NCBI GenBank assembly: GCA_028583685.1 | Contig: JAMXIF010001194.1 | Coordinates: 23,981,113-24,045,112, forward strand | Length of the DNA stretch: 64,000 bases | DNA from: Petaurus breviceps papuanus | Taxonomy: Eukaryota > Chordata > Mammalia > Diprotodontia > Petauridae | Direction: 5' to 3' | Shown here: in pieces, positions 51,920 through 62,452 of the stretch | Position numbering within the stretch: the stretch's first letter is position 1 | How the letters are laid out: each line of letters begins with the position of its first letter | Position numbers and translations under genes: made by a program | The notes under the pieces: model-generated | What the model was told of the DNA's origin: nothing | Seen by the model: the letters and a program-made list of their open reading frames with translations, nothing else | Databases searched by the model: none

Positions 51920-52858
51920 CCATTGGTAGATGGTACTCCAAAGGAAGAAACTCCCTCTATGAATGAAGGTACATGCCCTGCAACTTACAGATTTAGAGGG
52001 CACTAGAGTACTGAGAGACTTAAATAGCATTTTTTTAATTATATGTAAAGGCAATTTTTAACATTCATTTTCTAAAAATTTTGAGTTCCGAATTTTCTCC
52101 CTCCCTCCCTCACTATTCTCTTCCTAAGACAGCAAGCAATTTGGTATAGATTATACATGTGCAATCATATAAAACATATTTCCTTATTAGTCATGTTGTG
52201 AAAAAAGAAACAAGCCAAAAGAGAAAAACCATGAAAAAATAAAGTGAAAATAGTATGCTTCCATTTGCATTCAGACTTCTTCAGTTATTTCTCTGGATGT
52301 GAATAGCATTTTCCCTTTGGAATTGTCTTCTCTCACTGTATTCCTGAGAAGAGCTAAGTCATTCATAGTTGATCATTATACAATGTTGCTGATACTATGT
52401 ACAATGTTCTTCTGGTTCTGTTCTCTCCACTTTGAATCAGTTCATGTATGTCTTTCTGATTTTTCTGAAATCTGCCTGCTCATCATTTCTTATAGCACAA
52501 TAGTATTCCATTACATTCATATACCACAACTTGTTCAGCCATTCCCCAATTGCTGGGCATCCCCTCAATTTCCAATTCTTTGCCACCACAAAAAGAACCA
52601 CTATAAATATTTTTGCATATGTAGGTCCTTTTTCCTTTTCTATGATCTCTTTGGGATATAAACCTAGTAGTGGTATTGCTGGGTCAAAGGAAATGGACAG
52701 TTTTGTAGCCCTTTGGGCATAGTTCCAAAATTGCTTAGTACTGAGAGGTTTAAATGTCTTACCTAAGGTTGCATGAGACCAGGAAGTTTTAGAGGCAGGA
52801 TTTGAACCCAGGTCTTCCCAACTCTGAAGGAAGTTCATCACCCACTGCACTTCTGTCT
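51920..52858 (-). mobile_element. MIR-like CORE-SINE interrupted by L1
   Basis: GGAAGAAACTCCCTCTATGA and TGCAACTTACAGATTTAGAG precede the L1. TAAATGTCTTACCTAAGGTT, GGATTTGAACCCAGGTCTTC and CATCACCCACTGCACTTCTG follow it. Confidence 0.65.
52030..52735 (-). mobile_element. 5'-truncated L1, 0.7 kb, TSD present
   Basis: On the minus strand a 137-codon frame reads LSISFDPAIPLLGLYPKEII, then KIFIVVLFVVAKNWKLRGCP and WYMNVMEYYCAIRNDEQ. This is the ORF2 C-terminus. The 3' untranslated region and a T run lie at the left. GTACTGAGAGACTTAAATAG on the left and GTACTGAGAGGTTTAAATGT on the right are the duplicated target. It is among the least decayed L1 pieces here. Confidence 0.9.
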
Positions 52859-52899
52859 TTGGAGGGATACATAGATTAAAACATGGTTACTGACCTTGT

Positions 52900-53040
52900 G
52901 GAGATCACAATATCTTCACCAACAAAATGTAAGCTCATTTAGGGCAGGGACTGTTCACTCTCTCTGTATCACCAGTCCCTAACACAGTGCCTGGCACATT
53001 GTAGTTGCTTAAAAAATGCTTGTGGATTGACTGACAGGCT
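52900..53040 (+). mobile_element. L2 3' end
   Basis: AATGTAAGCTCATTTAGGGC, ACACAGTGCCTGGCACATTG and GCTTAAAAAATGCTTGTGG. Confidence 0.85.
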
Positions 53041-53084
53041 AAATATAAGACACAAACACAAATAATTTTATTCTTCCTAATTTA

Positions 53085-53320
53085 CAGCATCGTTCTTGTC
53101 ATTTTAATACTCAGCAACCTTCAATTACTCTTCATCACCTAGAGGAGAAATTTGTCTCTTAGTCATTCAAAGTCCAAGTCCTCTACAGTATAATTCCAAT
53201 GTACCTTTCGAACTTTATCTCCCATTATGCCTCTAGAGGTACCCTGTACTCCATCTAGATTGGTCTTACTCACTGTCCTATAAATATACCTTGAACATCC
53301 TTGTCTCTGACCCTCAGTGG
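53085..53320 (+). mobile_element. L2 fragment
   Basis: CTCTTCATCACCTAGAGGAG, CATTCAAAGTCCAAGTCCTC and CTCCATCTAGATTGGTCTTA keep L2 order. Confidence 0.65.
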
Positions 53321-53519
53321 AGTTAACTGGGAAATGTGCATTTGTGGACATTACTTTCCTTACAAACTTTACTCAAAAATATTCTATAACTTAGATATTT
53401 AGCTAATTTAGACTGGCTTCAAACAGAAATTATCAAAGTTTGAGAGGTTTAAAAGGCGTTATTTTAAAACCATTCTTCTCAATATTAAATGCCTAAACAC
53501 ACTTCTCTGTACTTGGTAT

Positions 53520-53725
53520 GGTGCAGGAGAGACAGTACCAGAGAGCTGAATTCAAATCCTGGTTGTGCTGCTTATTAACTGGGAAGTTGACCAATCCACC
53601 AATCAATAAACATTTGTAAGGGCCCTACTGGGAACGAGGAACTGTACTGAACACTATAGATACAAAGACAAAAATAAATGACCTCGGAGTTCACTCCTAC
53701 CTCTAAATCTGTGATTATATGAACT
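53520..53725 (+). mobile_element. MIR with an antisense L2 tail inside
   Basis: GAGCTGAATTCAAATCCTGG and GTGCTGCTTATTAACTGGGA are MIR. CAATAAACATTTGTAAGGGC with AACTGTACTGAACACTATAG (53603-53675) is antisense L2. CCTACCTCTAAATCTGTGAT returns to MIR. Confidence 0.65.
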
Positions 53726-54820
53726 GAGGAGCCCGTAAAACATCACAGGATTCATAAACATCGACTAGAACATCTGACTTCCACAAATTTCTAGTGAAAA
53801 CTCAATTTTCTGCTCTAATTTATTGTGACACTGTCAAGAAGTAAACTTCCACCTAACTGCTAATCTTTTTTTCCTATTACCTTGCAAATACTTAAGATTG
53901 TTTATAGAAATTTACTTTGCTCTGTAATTATACATCATGATTAGAAAATCTTTTCTAATCACACAGCAATTTTACTTTAAATTATTTCATGAATTTTGGT
54001 ATTTGTATAGGAAAGAATTGAGTACCAGATACGAACCAATTCTGCATGTCTTTAATAAAGCATCTCATCTGGCAATCTTCTCTCTCAACTCCTAACATTT
54101 CCAAAAATACAGCTGAGATAGGGAATCAGTGACATCCTTGTGGTCACCATGGGGAGTACCCTTTCTGTTGCTATTTTTTTTACCCTCTAGGAACCTTTCT
54201 GACCAATCTTCAAATGTGTTTGCCAATATGAATCCTTCTCTGCCTCCAAGACAAAAGGGTAAGTGTTTTAGAACTTGACAGAATCTGAGAATTAATGGGT
54301 TTCAAATTTCTCAGAAATGATTTTTTTGAAGTTGTGGAAGAATTTTTTAATATCCATACCTAATGGAAATAATGAGACAACAAGACCCTCAGCAATATTT
54401 CCTTCTTAATAATGTCATGTGACCAAGAGAAGACACAGCTTCCAATCAAATTTACAAACACCTGTTCACTATCCCTCCTAGAGAAATGAATTGGTTCACC
54501 AGGCGCCTCAAATGGGATTAAGATTTGTTTTTTAATTGCAGTGGTTGAATAGGAAATCACAGGACTCCAGCTGTTGGAGTTAGGAAGGAATCATTTCTTG
54601 ACTGGCCTCTAGCCACAGTTCACCATCACTATATGGCTCCACAGAGCAATGGAGTAAAAAGTGGGAAAAGCACAAGGGAAACCATTCAGCCACAGATTTC
54701 AGGGTATTTAGCTGGAGCAAATGCCTCTTATAAAGCACTTTAACCATCTTAATAACACTGAATTGCTTTTACCCACTATAAATTTATGGCACACAACCTC
54801 AGTCAAGCCCAACTGCTACT
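53726..54820. other. 1.1-kb unique noncoding stretch
   Basis: No known repeat or gene. A short perfect hairpin GATTAGAAAA-TC-TTTTCTAATC lies at 53940-53961. Confidence 0.45.
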
Positions 54821-54827
54821 AAACATT

Positions 54828-55755
54828 GGCCCCAGAGATTCCCTGGCTTCCTTCAAAACTCAGCTCAAATACTATTTTCTGCAAAATGCCTTTCATTGTT
54901 TCCACCCCTTCCCACAACAGCCAATCCTTTCCCTCTGAGATTATCTTCATTTTGCTCTGTATATATCTTATAAAGTTGTTGTTATTTGCATACTGTCTCT
55001 CCATTAGAATGTAAGCTCTTGGAGAGAGGTGCTTTTGTGTTTAGCTCAGCACTTAGGACAGTGTCTTGCATGGAATAAGGACTTAATAAATGCTTGTAGA
55101 CTGACTTGATCTCACTCTCCACAATTGCTGTTCCAAACCCTCATGTTCTCTTCTTCCTCATTTTCCCTATTGCCTACACTTAGAGGAGATGACCCACTCC
55201 TCTCCTTCATTAAATAGCTTGAAGTCCTAATGATTTGGTTCCCTCCTCCATTCATCAAAATGGATCACATACTTTCACATATGTGATCTAAAGAAGGGTA
55301 GCTAGGTGGCTCAGTAGATAGAGCGCTGGGCTTGGAATCAATTCAAATGCAGGCTCAGACACTTACTAACTGTGTGACCTGGAGCAAGTCACTTCATCCT
55401 GTTTGCCTGTTTGTGAAAATGAGCTAGAGAAAGAAATAGCAAGCCTCTCCAATATCTCTGCCAAGAATACCTCAAATAGGGTCACAAAGAGTTGGACATG
55501 ATTGAAATGACCCAACAACAAAAATGATCTAAAGAAAATTAGTTCCTAGTCTTCACTAAGACTTATCACTCTACCTGTATCCTTGATTCTAATCATTCCT
55601 GACTTTTTTAGTTCTTTGCCCCAGCAGCCACTGCCTCAATAATGCATCTTCAGACACTCCTTCACTGGCTCCTTCACATCTGCTTACAAATAGGCCCAAG
55701 TTTCCCCAATTTTGAAAAAACATTCAGCTCTACTATGGCTACTATGCCTTCTCTC
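54828..55755 (+). mobile_element. L2 copies with a SINE inserted
   Basis: AACTCAGCTCAAATACTATT, TAGAATGTAAGCTCTTGGAG and ACTTAATAAATGCTTGTAGA give one L2 end at about 55100. Upstream-type L2 sequence follows (TCATGTTCTCTTCTTCCTCA; after the SINE, CCAGCAGCCACTGCCTCAAT and GCTTACAAATAGGCCCAAGT), so this is probably a second copy. Confidence 0.75.
55296..55524 (+). mobile_element. tRNA/CORE SINE with RTE-type tail, TSD present
   Basis: GGGTAGCTAGGTGGCTCAGT, GAGCAAGTCACTTCATCCTG, TGAAAATGAGCTAGAGAAAG, CTCTGCCAAGAATACCTCAA and AGAGTTGGACATGATTGAAA. TGATCTAAAGAA flanks both ends (55284-55295, 55525-55536). Confidence 0.9.
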
Positions 55756-55985
55756 TCACAGAATCAGAGAACCTAGAGTGGGAAGGAGCCATAAAAGTCA
55801 TGTAGTCCAACCCATACCTGACCAGTAATCCCTTCTACAATATCCCCCAACAAGTAGCCATTCAAACTTTAATTGAAGACCTCCACTGACAGAAGATATG
55901 CTTTTTCTTGAGGCACCTCATTTCACTTTTAGACTGTTTTATTGGGAAGTCTTTCCTTCCATAAAGACTAAAATTATTTCTCCCT

Positions 55986-56152
55986 GGGCAGCTAGGTGGC
56001 TCTGTTCTAGTGAATAGAGCACTGGCCCTGGAATCAGCAGGACCTTAGTTCAAATCCGGCCTCAGACACTTAACACTTACAAGCTATGTGACCTTGGGCA
56101 AGTCACTTAACCCCAACTGCCCTGCCTTCCCCCCTCCAAATACAAAAAATAA
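55986..56152 (+). mobile_element. Marsupial SINE in CR1/L3, TSD present
   Basis: GGGCAGCTAGGTGGCTCTGT, GGAATCAGCAGGACCTTAGT and GTCACTTAACCCCAACTGCC. ATTTCTCCCT flanks both ends (55976-55985, 56155-56164). About ten extra bases sit just after the head (TCTGTTCTAG). Confidence 0.9.
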
Positions 56153-56407
56153 CTATTTCTCCCTAACTTTCATATATTGATTCTAGTTCTACCCTCAAGG
56201 GACCATTGCTATTGATACATAAGAGGTGCTTAATAAATGCCTGTTAACTTGGCCAAGCAGAATAAATGTTATTCTTTTTGCATAAAAATCTTTCAGATTC
56301 TTGAGAAAACTGTTATGTCCCTACACAATTTTCTCTTTAAACTAAATATACCCCCATTCAACCATATCTATTTTCATACATACATATACTCTCAAAGTCT
56401 CTCTTAA

Positions 56408-56710
56408 GAACTTTGGATTTGATTTGTGACACAGGAGACACTGGCACATTAGTATGGCATGCCTTCATCAGAGAAGGTGCTGGGCTCAATGAGCAAAGCA
56501 GAATTTAAGCAACTCAAAATGCACAAACTTAGAGAATCTGCCCCAAATGTTCACATGGACAATTTGTGCCCTACCTATGGGAGAACATTCCAAGCTACTA
56601 TTGGTCTGCTCAGCCACAACTGGGAACACTGTAACTTGATTATAGCACAGCAATGTCAATTTGGTCCTCTTCAAGAACAAAGGACAATAACCAACCAACC
56701 AACCACCTTC
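56408..56710 (+). mobile_element. LINE 3' end (RTE-like) with C2H2-type knuckle
   Basis: A 108-codon frame starting at 56459 includes CPTYGRTFQATIGLLSHNWEH. This resembles the C-terminal CxxCxRxFxARIGLxSHxRxH knuckle of some LINE polymerases; the second Cys is replaced by Tyr. It ends with CCTCTTCAAGAACAAAGGAC and an AACCAACC tail, as expected for this LINE. It is not a host zinc-finger gene. The clade is from memory. Confidence 0.7.
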
Positions 56711-56718
56711 ATACATAC

Positions 56719-57257
56719 TATAGCAGCAAGCACCCCAAGCGTCCTCAGGGTTTGCTGCCACCACAGGTTCTTGGATCTGCTTTGATAAAGGAAAGCAACT
56801 CAAAATAGGTTAACAAGCTTACTTTAATCAGTCAGATATGTATCATTTACCTAGTTCAGGGGAAAAAGGTCAGCACCCCGAACTTCAGAATACACAGACA
56901 GAATTATCAAGACAGAAACAGATCAAGTAGACAGATTTCCAAACTGTCCAACCATTACATCCATACTCAGTCAACATCTGGGTTTCAACATCTGGGTTTT
57001 TTCAAAGCCGGGGGGCTCTGGACAACGGCTTCCCAGAATCCAGATCAAATCACAGAACACTTCTGAAAGTGAGCCCCAAAACAAAGCTACACATCAGGGC
57101 TTATATAGCCTTCTCCTGGCTCAGCGAATGTAACAACCTTCTGGACCTACTGGCTAATCAAGAAGTATCTACTGACAAACAAGCCTCCCACCCCAGGCTC
57201 CAGGTGCACTTTAGCCTAGGGGCAGGGAAGATCTTTAAAATTTACATTCCCATTACA
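56719..57257 (-). mobile_element. Solo LTR fossil, copy 2 of 3 (539 bp) with 5-bp TSD
   Basis: CATAC on the left (56714-56718) and right (57258-57262) is the target duplication. The terminal bases correspond to the TG...CA ends of the family. On the minus strand a GCTATATAAG TATA region is followed about 280 bp later by an ATTAAA poly-A signal, which sets the likely orientation. No internal region. Five-bp duplications suit class III (ERVL-like) elements. Confidence 0.75.
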
Positions 57258-57886
57258 CATACATATATAACATGCCTTCAAACAATTCTTAGGCTATATA
57301 GTCCAGTTCTCTCACTCTTCCAGTTTCCCTCTCTAGACATGCTCCAGTGTCAATTTCCTTCCTAAAATGTCAACCTTCTTTCTAAAATCTAGTACCCAGA
57401 ATTAATCATATTACTTCAGATGTGTTCTGATCAGAGGAAAGTATATGTCTCTCCCTCCCCATGTTCTGGACACTGGACATCTATTGATATAGCATAGATC
57501 ACATTAACTTTTTTTACTACCATATCACATCATTAAGTTATATTTAACTTGTCATTTACTCATTCCTTCTGATTTTTCATATAAACTGTTTTCATAACAT
57601 TCTTGCCTTTTACTTGTGAAACTGATTACTTTTTACCCAGGCATAGGACTTTACATTTATTAAGAGGCAACATGGCATAATAGAAAGAATTCTGGACAAT
57701 GGTGGGGGAGGGGAATGAAGAAAGAAAATTCTAGGTTTAGGGAATAACAGACAAAGTAGAGGTATAAAAATACTGCATGTATTCAGTGGCAAAATTAACC
57801 TGTTTGGGTGGAATATGGACAACACAGAGGGGAGTAATAAGAGATGAAAAAGGAGGGGGGGTGTGGTTGTGAAAGACTTCAAATTC

Positions 57887-57926
57887 AAATCAACTTAACA
57901 ATAATCAAATCAACTTAACAATAATT
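57887..57926 (+). repeat. Tandem duplication, 2 x 20 bp
   Basis: AAATCAACTTAACAATAATC is repeated at once, with one change at the last base. Confidence 0.9.
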
Positions 57927-58686
57927 AAAGATCTATTGTGCACAAGAGACTGTTCTAGGTGTTAGTAATAAAAAAAAATCTCTGCCTTTAAGGGGTTACA
58001 TTCCTCTATAATATTTGAAATGGGGGAAGGGATTTTTTTAGGAATTTCTTAACATTTTTAAATGATTTTTTTCAAGAGATATTGGGAAAATAGACCTGGA
58101 AATTTTAAGTAAATGATTAGGCATGAGAGGAGATGGAAGAGACAAAGATAACCCCAAAGTTGTAAATATGTGAGAGTAGATAAATGGTGTTGCCACAAAT
58201 AATGAGATTGCAAAGAAAAGCTTTAAGGAGAAAGATAGTGAGTTCCATTTTTAGTCATCTTGAATTTAAAGTATTGATAGGACATCCAGGTAAAGAAAGG
58301 CAGTAGGAAATGAAGATCTGGACATCAAAAGAGAGGTCAAAAGTGAAAGTAAAGATGTGGGAATCATCTACATTGAAGTGAGAAAGAAAGAAAGACATCA
58401 TATATTGTCAACTTTTTCAAGTTTAAAGGAGAAGGGAAGCAGAGAGATGGAATGATAGCTGAAAAGAACAGTAAAGGACCTGAAGTTTTTAGGCATCTAG
58501 GAAGGAGCCAATGATGAAGGAGAGATTAAAGATTTATAAAAGAGAGGGACTGGCTGCTGAAGCAAGTTCCTGGAAGACATGGGAGGGAATGAAGGAAGCA
58601 TTATTATTAGCCTTAGGGAGGAGGAGGGTTATCTCTTTGTACAAAGAGAAGGAGGTGGTTGGATGACAATGCTAAGAAGTTTTGTG

Positions 58687-58711
58687 GCTGTTGTTGTTGT
58701 TGTTGTTGTTA
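58687..58711 (+). repeat. (TTG)n microsatellite
   Basis: Eight GTT/TTG units. The open frame across it encodes a Val run and has no other support. Confidence 0.95.
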
Positions 58712-58740
58712 ATGGAGGAAGAAATCTGAAAGAATTCCTG

Positions 58741-59314
58741 TGTAGTGGTGACCATACTGGCATACCCAGGATGGCTGCTAGCACAAGTTCTTAGATCTGC
58801 TTTACTAGCAAAGATAGATGTTTAAGGGGTCAACAATCTTTGCTAATTACATTCACTAGCTTAGGGGAAAAGTTAGCACCCTGAACTTCAGAGAAAATAC
58901 AAGCAGATAAATAAAGACCAGCAGACAGGGCTTCTAACTGTCTGAGAAATTAGCACAGATCAATAAACAGATCCCAACTGTCTGACCAAGGCAATACGTA
59001 CATAGCTACCAGACAGAGAAGCACCAACATCTGGATTTTTCAAATCTAGGTTGGGGGCTCCTTAATGGCTACCCAGAGTCTCATCTGACCAAATGAATGA
59101 ACCCAAAAGCAAAATGCTAACTTCAGGGTATATAAACCTTTTTAGAGCCAGAAGGCATCACAACCCTCTGCTGTGACTCAGTGCCTAATTGAAAATTAAC
59201 AAAAGGTGTGAAAACCTTCCTATAAGCAGCCTCCCCTAAGCAAGCTTCCCTTAACTAGCTCCACATAAGGCCTATTAATAGGTGGGGAAGATCTTAAATC
59301 CCATTAACATTATA
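58741..59314 (-). mobile_element. Solo LTR fossil, copy 3 of 3 (574 bp) with 5-bp TSD
   Basis: TCCTG flanks both ends (58736-58740, 59315-59319). It starts TGTAGTGGTGACC and ends at CCCATTAACATTATA. It is closest to copy 1 (shared TTCTTAGATCTGCTTTACTA and AAGCAAGCTTCCCTTAA). No internal region. Inserted in an old L2. Confidence 0.75.
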
Positions 59315-59547
59315 TCCTGTTGAGTAGCTTTAGTCTTCTCAGTAAAGTAGGAGGCTAGCACATCTGCTTTGATGATGAAAGGGGAAAGACAGCTTGTGGT
59401 TATGGAGGAAAAAAGGTGGTTTGAAATAGTTGTGGAAGAGCTAGAGGTAAGGAGAGAGAATTGTTGAACAGTAGCAAGGATACAGCTGTAGTTACATGCT
59501 TCATATGCCAAATGAGGATACTCATACTTGTGCTTCCACATAGAAGT

Positions 59548-59812
59548 TGTTAATAATAATAATAGCTAGCATTTATATAGCATTTTAAAGTTTGTAAAGT
59601 GTTTTACATGTTTTTATCTTCTCAAAAAGTTTGTGAGGTAGGTGCTAATATTATCCTAATTTTACAAATTAAAAACCTGAGCAAAGAAATTAAATGACTT
59701 GCCTAGGGTCAAAGTGTTACAATAAGTATTAAAAGGTTAGTAAGAGTTTGAGGCAAGATGTGAACCCAGGTCTTCCTGACTACAATTCCAGCACTTTTAC
59801 CCAAATGAGATA
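59548..59812 (-). mobile_element. MIR (CORE-SINE)
   Basis: ATAATAGCTAGCATTTATAT, AAGTGTTTTACATGTTTTTA, AATGACTTGCCTAGGGTCAA and CCAGGTCTTCCTGACTACAA. A GTTAGTAAGAG-rich stretch interrupts the core. Confidence 0.8.
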
Positions 59813-59839
59813 ATGTCTATATAGAGTTTTTTCCTTCCT

Positions 59840-60290
59840 AAAAGGAAAAAGACAAGTGATAGAGGGGCTATGGGAAAACAAAGATTTTAATGTGCTATTG
59901 GTGGAACTGTGAACTGATGCAGCCATTCTGGAAAGCAATTTGGAACTATGCCCCAAAATCTATTAAACTGTGCATACTCTTTGACTCAGCAATACAACTA
60001 CTAGGTTCCATAGATATGTGAGAAAGAGGAAAGGAACCATATGTATAAGAATATTTATAGCAGCTCTTTTCATGGTGACAAGGAATTAGAAACTGAAGGG
60101 ATACCCATGAAATGGGGAATGACTAAACAAGTGATGGTAATATATGTGATGGAATACTATGTATGCTTTAAGAAATGATGAAAAGAGATGGTTTCAGGAA
60201 AACCTAGGAAGACATGTATGAACTGATGCAAAGTAAAGTGAGCAGAACTTGGATAATAGTTTGTATAATAACACCAAGCATTTTATGATT
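59840..60290 (+). mobile_element. L1 ORF2 C-terminal part
   Basis: GTGGAACTGTGAACTGATGC, GGAAAGCAATTTGGAACTAT, CTCTTTGACTCAGCAATACA, TTTATAGCAGCTCTTTTCAT and TGAACTGATGCAAAGTAAAG. It lacks the usual 3' terminus. Confidence 0.85.
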
Positions 60291-60690
60291 CAAAGAGGGT
60301 AAGCAAATGTGTATAATTATTATCAACTTATACTGAAAAGGATGGTATCAGATCAATTTGGTTATTTTGTACATGGACCCTCAGAAAATTTAAAGTAGGA
60401 GCAAAGAAATTGACTGGTTGTGGTAATCTAGGGAAGTGGATTTGCTGATCAAAAGCCATGAAATATAAATGAAGGTAGTGGGTTGAAGGATCCTAGGGTA
60501 GTAACTAATGAAAATTAAAGTGGTATCCCAAGGATAAAAGCTAAGAATAGAGCTTCTGGATTGTCTCACATAAGTATATCTTTTAATATTCAATGTTACC
60601 CCCACCATCTTTTTAATCTATTCAGTAACCATATTCAAGTTATGAGTCCCATATCACTAAGTCTCAATGATATATCTATATGGTCATAGA
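60291..60690. other. Unassigned interval
   Basis: No gene seen. Purine-biased antisense L2 character is possible but not shown. Confidence 0.3.
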
Positions 60691-60694
60691 ATTA

Positions 60695-60965
60695 TAGGAC
60701 CATAAGTTTAGATCTAGAAGATATTGTTTAAGTAATCTAACCTGACCCTTTCATTTTTTTTAACAAAAGTTTTTTTAATTTTTTTTTTTGCAGGGGGGAA
60801 GGTTGGGCAATTGGGGTTAAGTGACTTGCCCAAGGTCACACGGCTAATAAGTGTTAAGTGTCTGAGACCGATTTGAACTCAGGTCCTCCTGACTTCAGGG
60901 CTGGTGTTCTATTCACTGCACCACCTAACTACCCTGAGACCCTTTCATTTTACTGATGAGGAAAC
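60695..60965 (-). mobile_element. MIR-family head interrupted by a SINE
   Basis: CCATAAGTTTAGATCTAGAA and TAATCTAACCTGACCC, then after the SINE ATTTTACTGATGAGGAAACC, are the antisense MIR core. Confidence 0.65.
60758..60937 (-). mobile_element. Marsupial SINE, TSD present
   Basis: T-rich left end, GGTTGGGCAATTGGGGTTAA, CCCAAGGTCACACGGCTAAT and CTGCACCACCTAACTACCC. GACCCTTTCATTTT flanks both ends (60744-60757, 60938-60951). Confidence 0.9.
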
Positions 60966-61145
60966 CCTCTTCATTAAATTGGGTTCTAATCTCAGTTCCA
61001 CATCAATAACTAACTGAATGACCTAGGGCAAATTACTTAGCCTTTCTAGGTCTCAGTTTCTTCATCTATAAAATGAGGGGATTGAATTCATTGCCTTCTA
61101 CGATCCCTTTCAGTTCTAAATCTATGATCCAATAACCTTGTTTAT
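60966..61145 (+). mobile_element. MIR (CORE-SINE)
   Basis: GTTCTAATCTCAGTTCCACA, GAATGACCTAGGGCAAATTA, CTCAGTTTCTTCATCTATAA and TTTCAGTTCTAAATCTATGA. Confidence 0.85.
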
Positions 61146-61164
61146 TAATGAGATTTTGTATACT

Positions 61165-62035
61165 TGTATATGTACATACCCCTTCCCAATTTGACATCAA
61201 ATGATTAAGGTGTGACTGTTCTTGGAGCTCAGTCCTTCAAACAGTTCTGTATCCATCTAATTTTACTATCTTCTAGCCCATCTTGTCAAGAAGAACATGA
61301 GAGACTTGATCAAATACTTTGTTAACCTCAGTAAACTATATCTGTGTTATTTCCCTGGTCTCTCATTCCCCGTCCAAAAATAAAGAACTGAGGAGAGGAA
61401 TGGCCTGTTCCTAATGAGCCATGCTGGCCCTTTATGATCACTGCTTCCTTTTCTGGATGTTAACTAACCATCCTTTTAATGTAAATACAATTTTAGAATT
61501 TTCCAGGAATTGAAGTGAAGCTCACTGACCTAGTTCAAAGATTCTGTTCTCTTCCTTGTTTAACAATCAAGGCGTCTCTTCTGTTCCCTGTTTCCAGTTC
61601 TGTACCATTTGTCTCATTTTCCACAAATTTTGAAAAATTACTGACATCATCTCTAGCAGTTTTTTCAGGCTGATCATTGAGACCAAGTGACTTGAAATCA
61701 CCCAAGTAGCTATTCACCATATTTGTTTGGTCCTTTCTAATACAAAGATTATTCTCCTGGGGGGAGGGGCAGGGGAGGGGTAAGCAAAATCAGAATTAAG
61801 TAGCTCTGCTTTCTCTTTGTCATTAGTTATCATCATCACTTTCACCTCAGTAAGTTCTTTTATTCCCTTCTTAGATAATCCTTTTTTTCCCAATATAAAG
61901 AAGCCTTTTTTGCTGTTCTTAGCTTTCCTCATATGACTTCATTATTGAAATTAAAACTCTTTCTGAGATTTAGCACTCCTGTCTCTATTCTTTAAGGACT
62001 TTGACACATTTTGTACTAATCTCCTGCTTAAAAAA
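61165..62035 (-). mobile_element. CR1/L3-type LINE, 0.87 kb of coding region, antisense
   Basis: ACAGTTCTGTATCCATCTAA, GAGACTTGATCAAATACTTT, AATGAGCCATGCTGGCCCTT, TTCCAGGAATTGAAGTGAAG and AAAGAAGCCTTTTTTGCTGT match CR1/L3 ORF2 antisense in order. The part before 61690 lies in the reverse-transcriptase region. Frames of 61 and 72 codons on the minus strand are surviving scraps. Confidence 0.8.
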
Positions 62036-62330
62036 AGTTTTTAGAAAGGAGAAAAACGATTAAAAGAGGCAAAAGGGAATAATGGCCTATGTTAGGAGAA
62101 GGGAGGGTAGAACAATGTGACAGAGGTTGAAAGGAAGGACTATCAAATACTTGGAGTCAAGTAGAAAGTATCTAAGCTTTTTCCAAAGAAGAAGTTGAAC
62201 TGTGAGGGAAAAGCAATTATTTTAGCCCCCAAGGAAGGATGAGATCTATCCACTGGCTGTGTCAGAAGAGAAAACATCTAATAACAGTCAGAATAAGAAG
62301 AAATAAGTAATGGTTGTTGGAATATTCCTA
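62036..62330. other. Unassigned interval between two opposed LINEs
   Basis: No gene seen. It may be part of the 5' region of the next CR1/L3 copy. Confidence 0.3.
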
Positions 62331-62334
62331 CTAA

Positions 62335-62452
62335 AGTATATCAAGACAGTTATTTGTCAACATAACATCAACAACTTGCCTTGGCTATCTTCCTGGCATA
62401 TCCAGGATGTGAAGACATACCTCCCAAGTTTTATCAAAACTAATGGTCACTC
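62335..62452 (+). mobile_element. CR1/L3-type LINE 5' region, left part
   Basis: GGCTATCTTCCTGGCATATC and GAAGACATACCTCCCAAGTT lead into the L1 insertion. The element resumes at about 63036. Confidence 0.55.

Larger units (their letters stand above)
55757..57660 (-). mobile_element. CR1/L3-type LINE with SINE, LINE and LTR insertions
   Basis: Antisense blocks in order: GTAGTCCAACCCATACCTGA (55803), GAAGACCTCCACTGACAGAA (55877), CCAAGCAGAATAAATGTTAT (56252), ATACCCCCATTCAACCATAT (56348), TTTCTAAAATCTAGTACCCA (57379) and ATAGGACTTTACATTTATTA (57643). A 50-bp piece with GTGCTTAATAAATGCCTGTT near 56205-56250 is an added L2 tip. No coding frame survives. Confidence 0.85.
57700..59545 (-). mobile_element. 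Old L2 body, antisense, split by an LTR
   Basis: TTAGGGAATAACAGACAAAG, TCTGCCTTTAAGGGGTTACA, TAGGACATCCAGGTAAAGAA, AGATGTGGGAATCATCTACA and AGGCATCTAGGAAGGAGCCA (58491) run up to 58735. GTAAAGTAGGAGGCTAGCAC and GTAGCAAGGATACAGCTGTA continue after the LTR. A short MIR head may lie at 57660-57700. Confidence 0.7.

Noticed and set aside
52437-52850. 137-codon antisense frame with clear protein similarity
   Set aside because: It is the C-terminus of L1 ORF2, not a host gene.
53940-53961. Perfect hairpin as a microRNA or terminator
   Set aside because: Arms of only 10 bp with a 2-base loop, too small for a microRNA precursor. Bacterial-type terminators do not apply.
56459-56785. Zinc-finger-like open frame
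   Set aside because: A single knuckle at the end of a LINE, followed by the LINE tail and then LTR sequence; no KRAB, no finger array, no exon structure.
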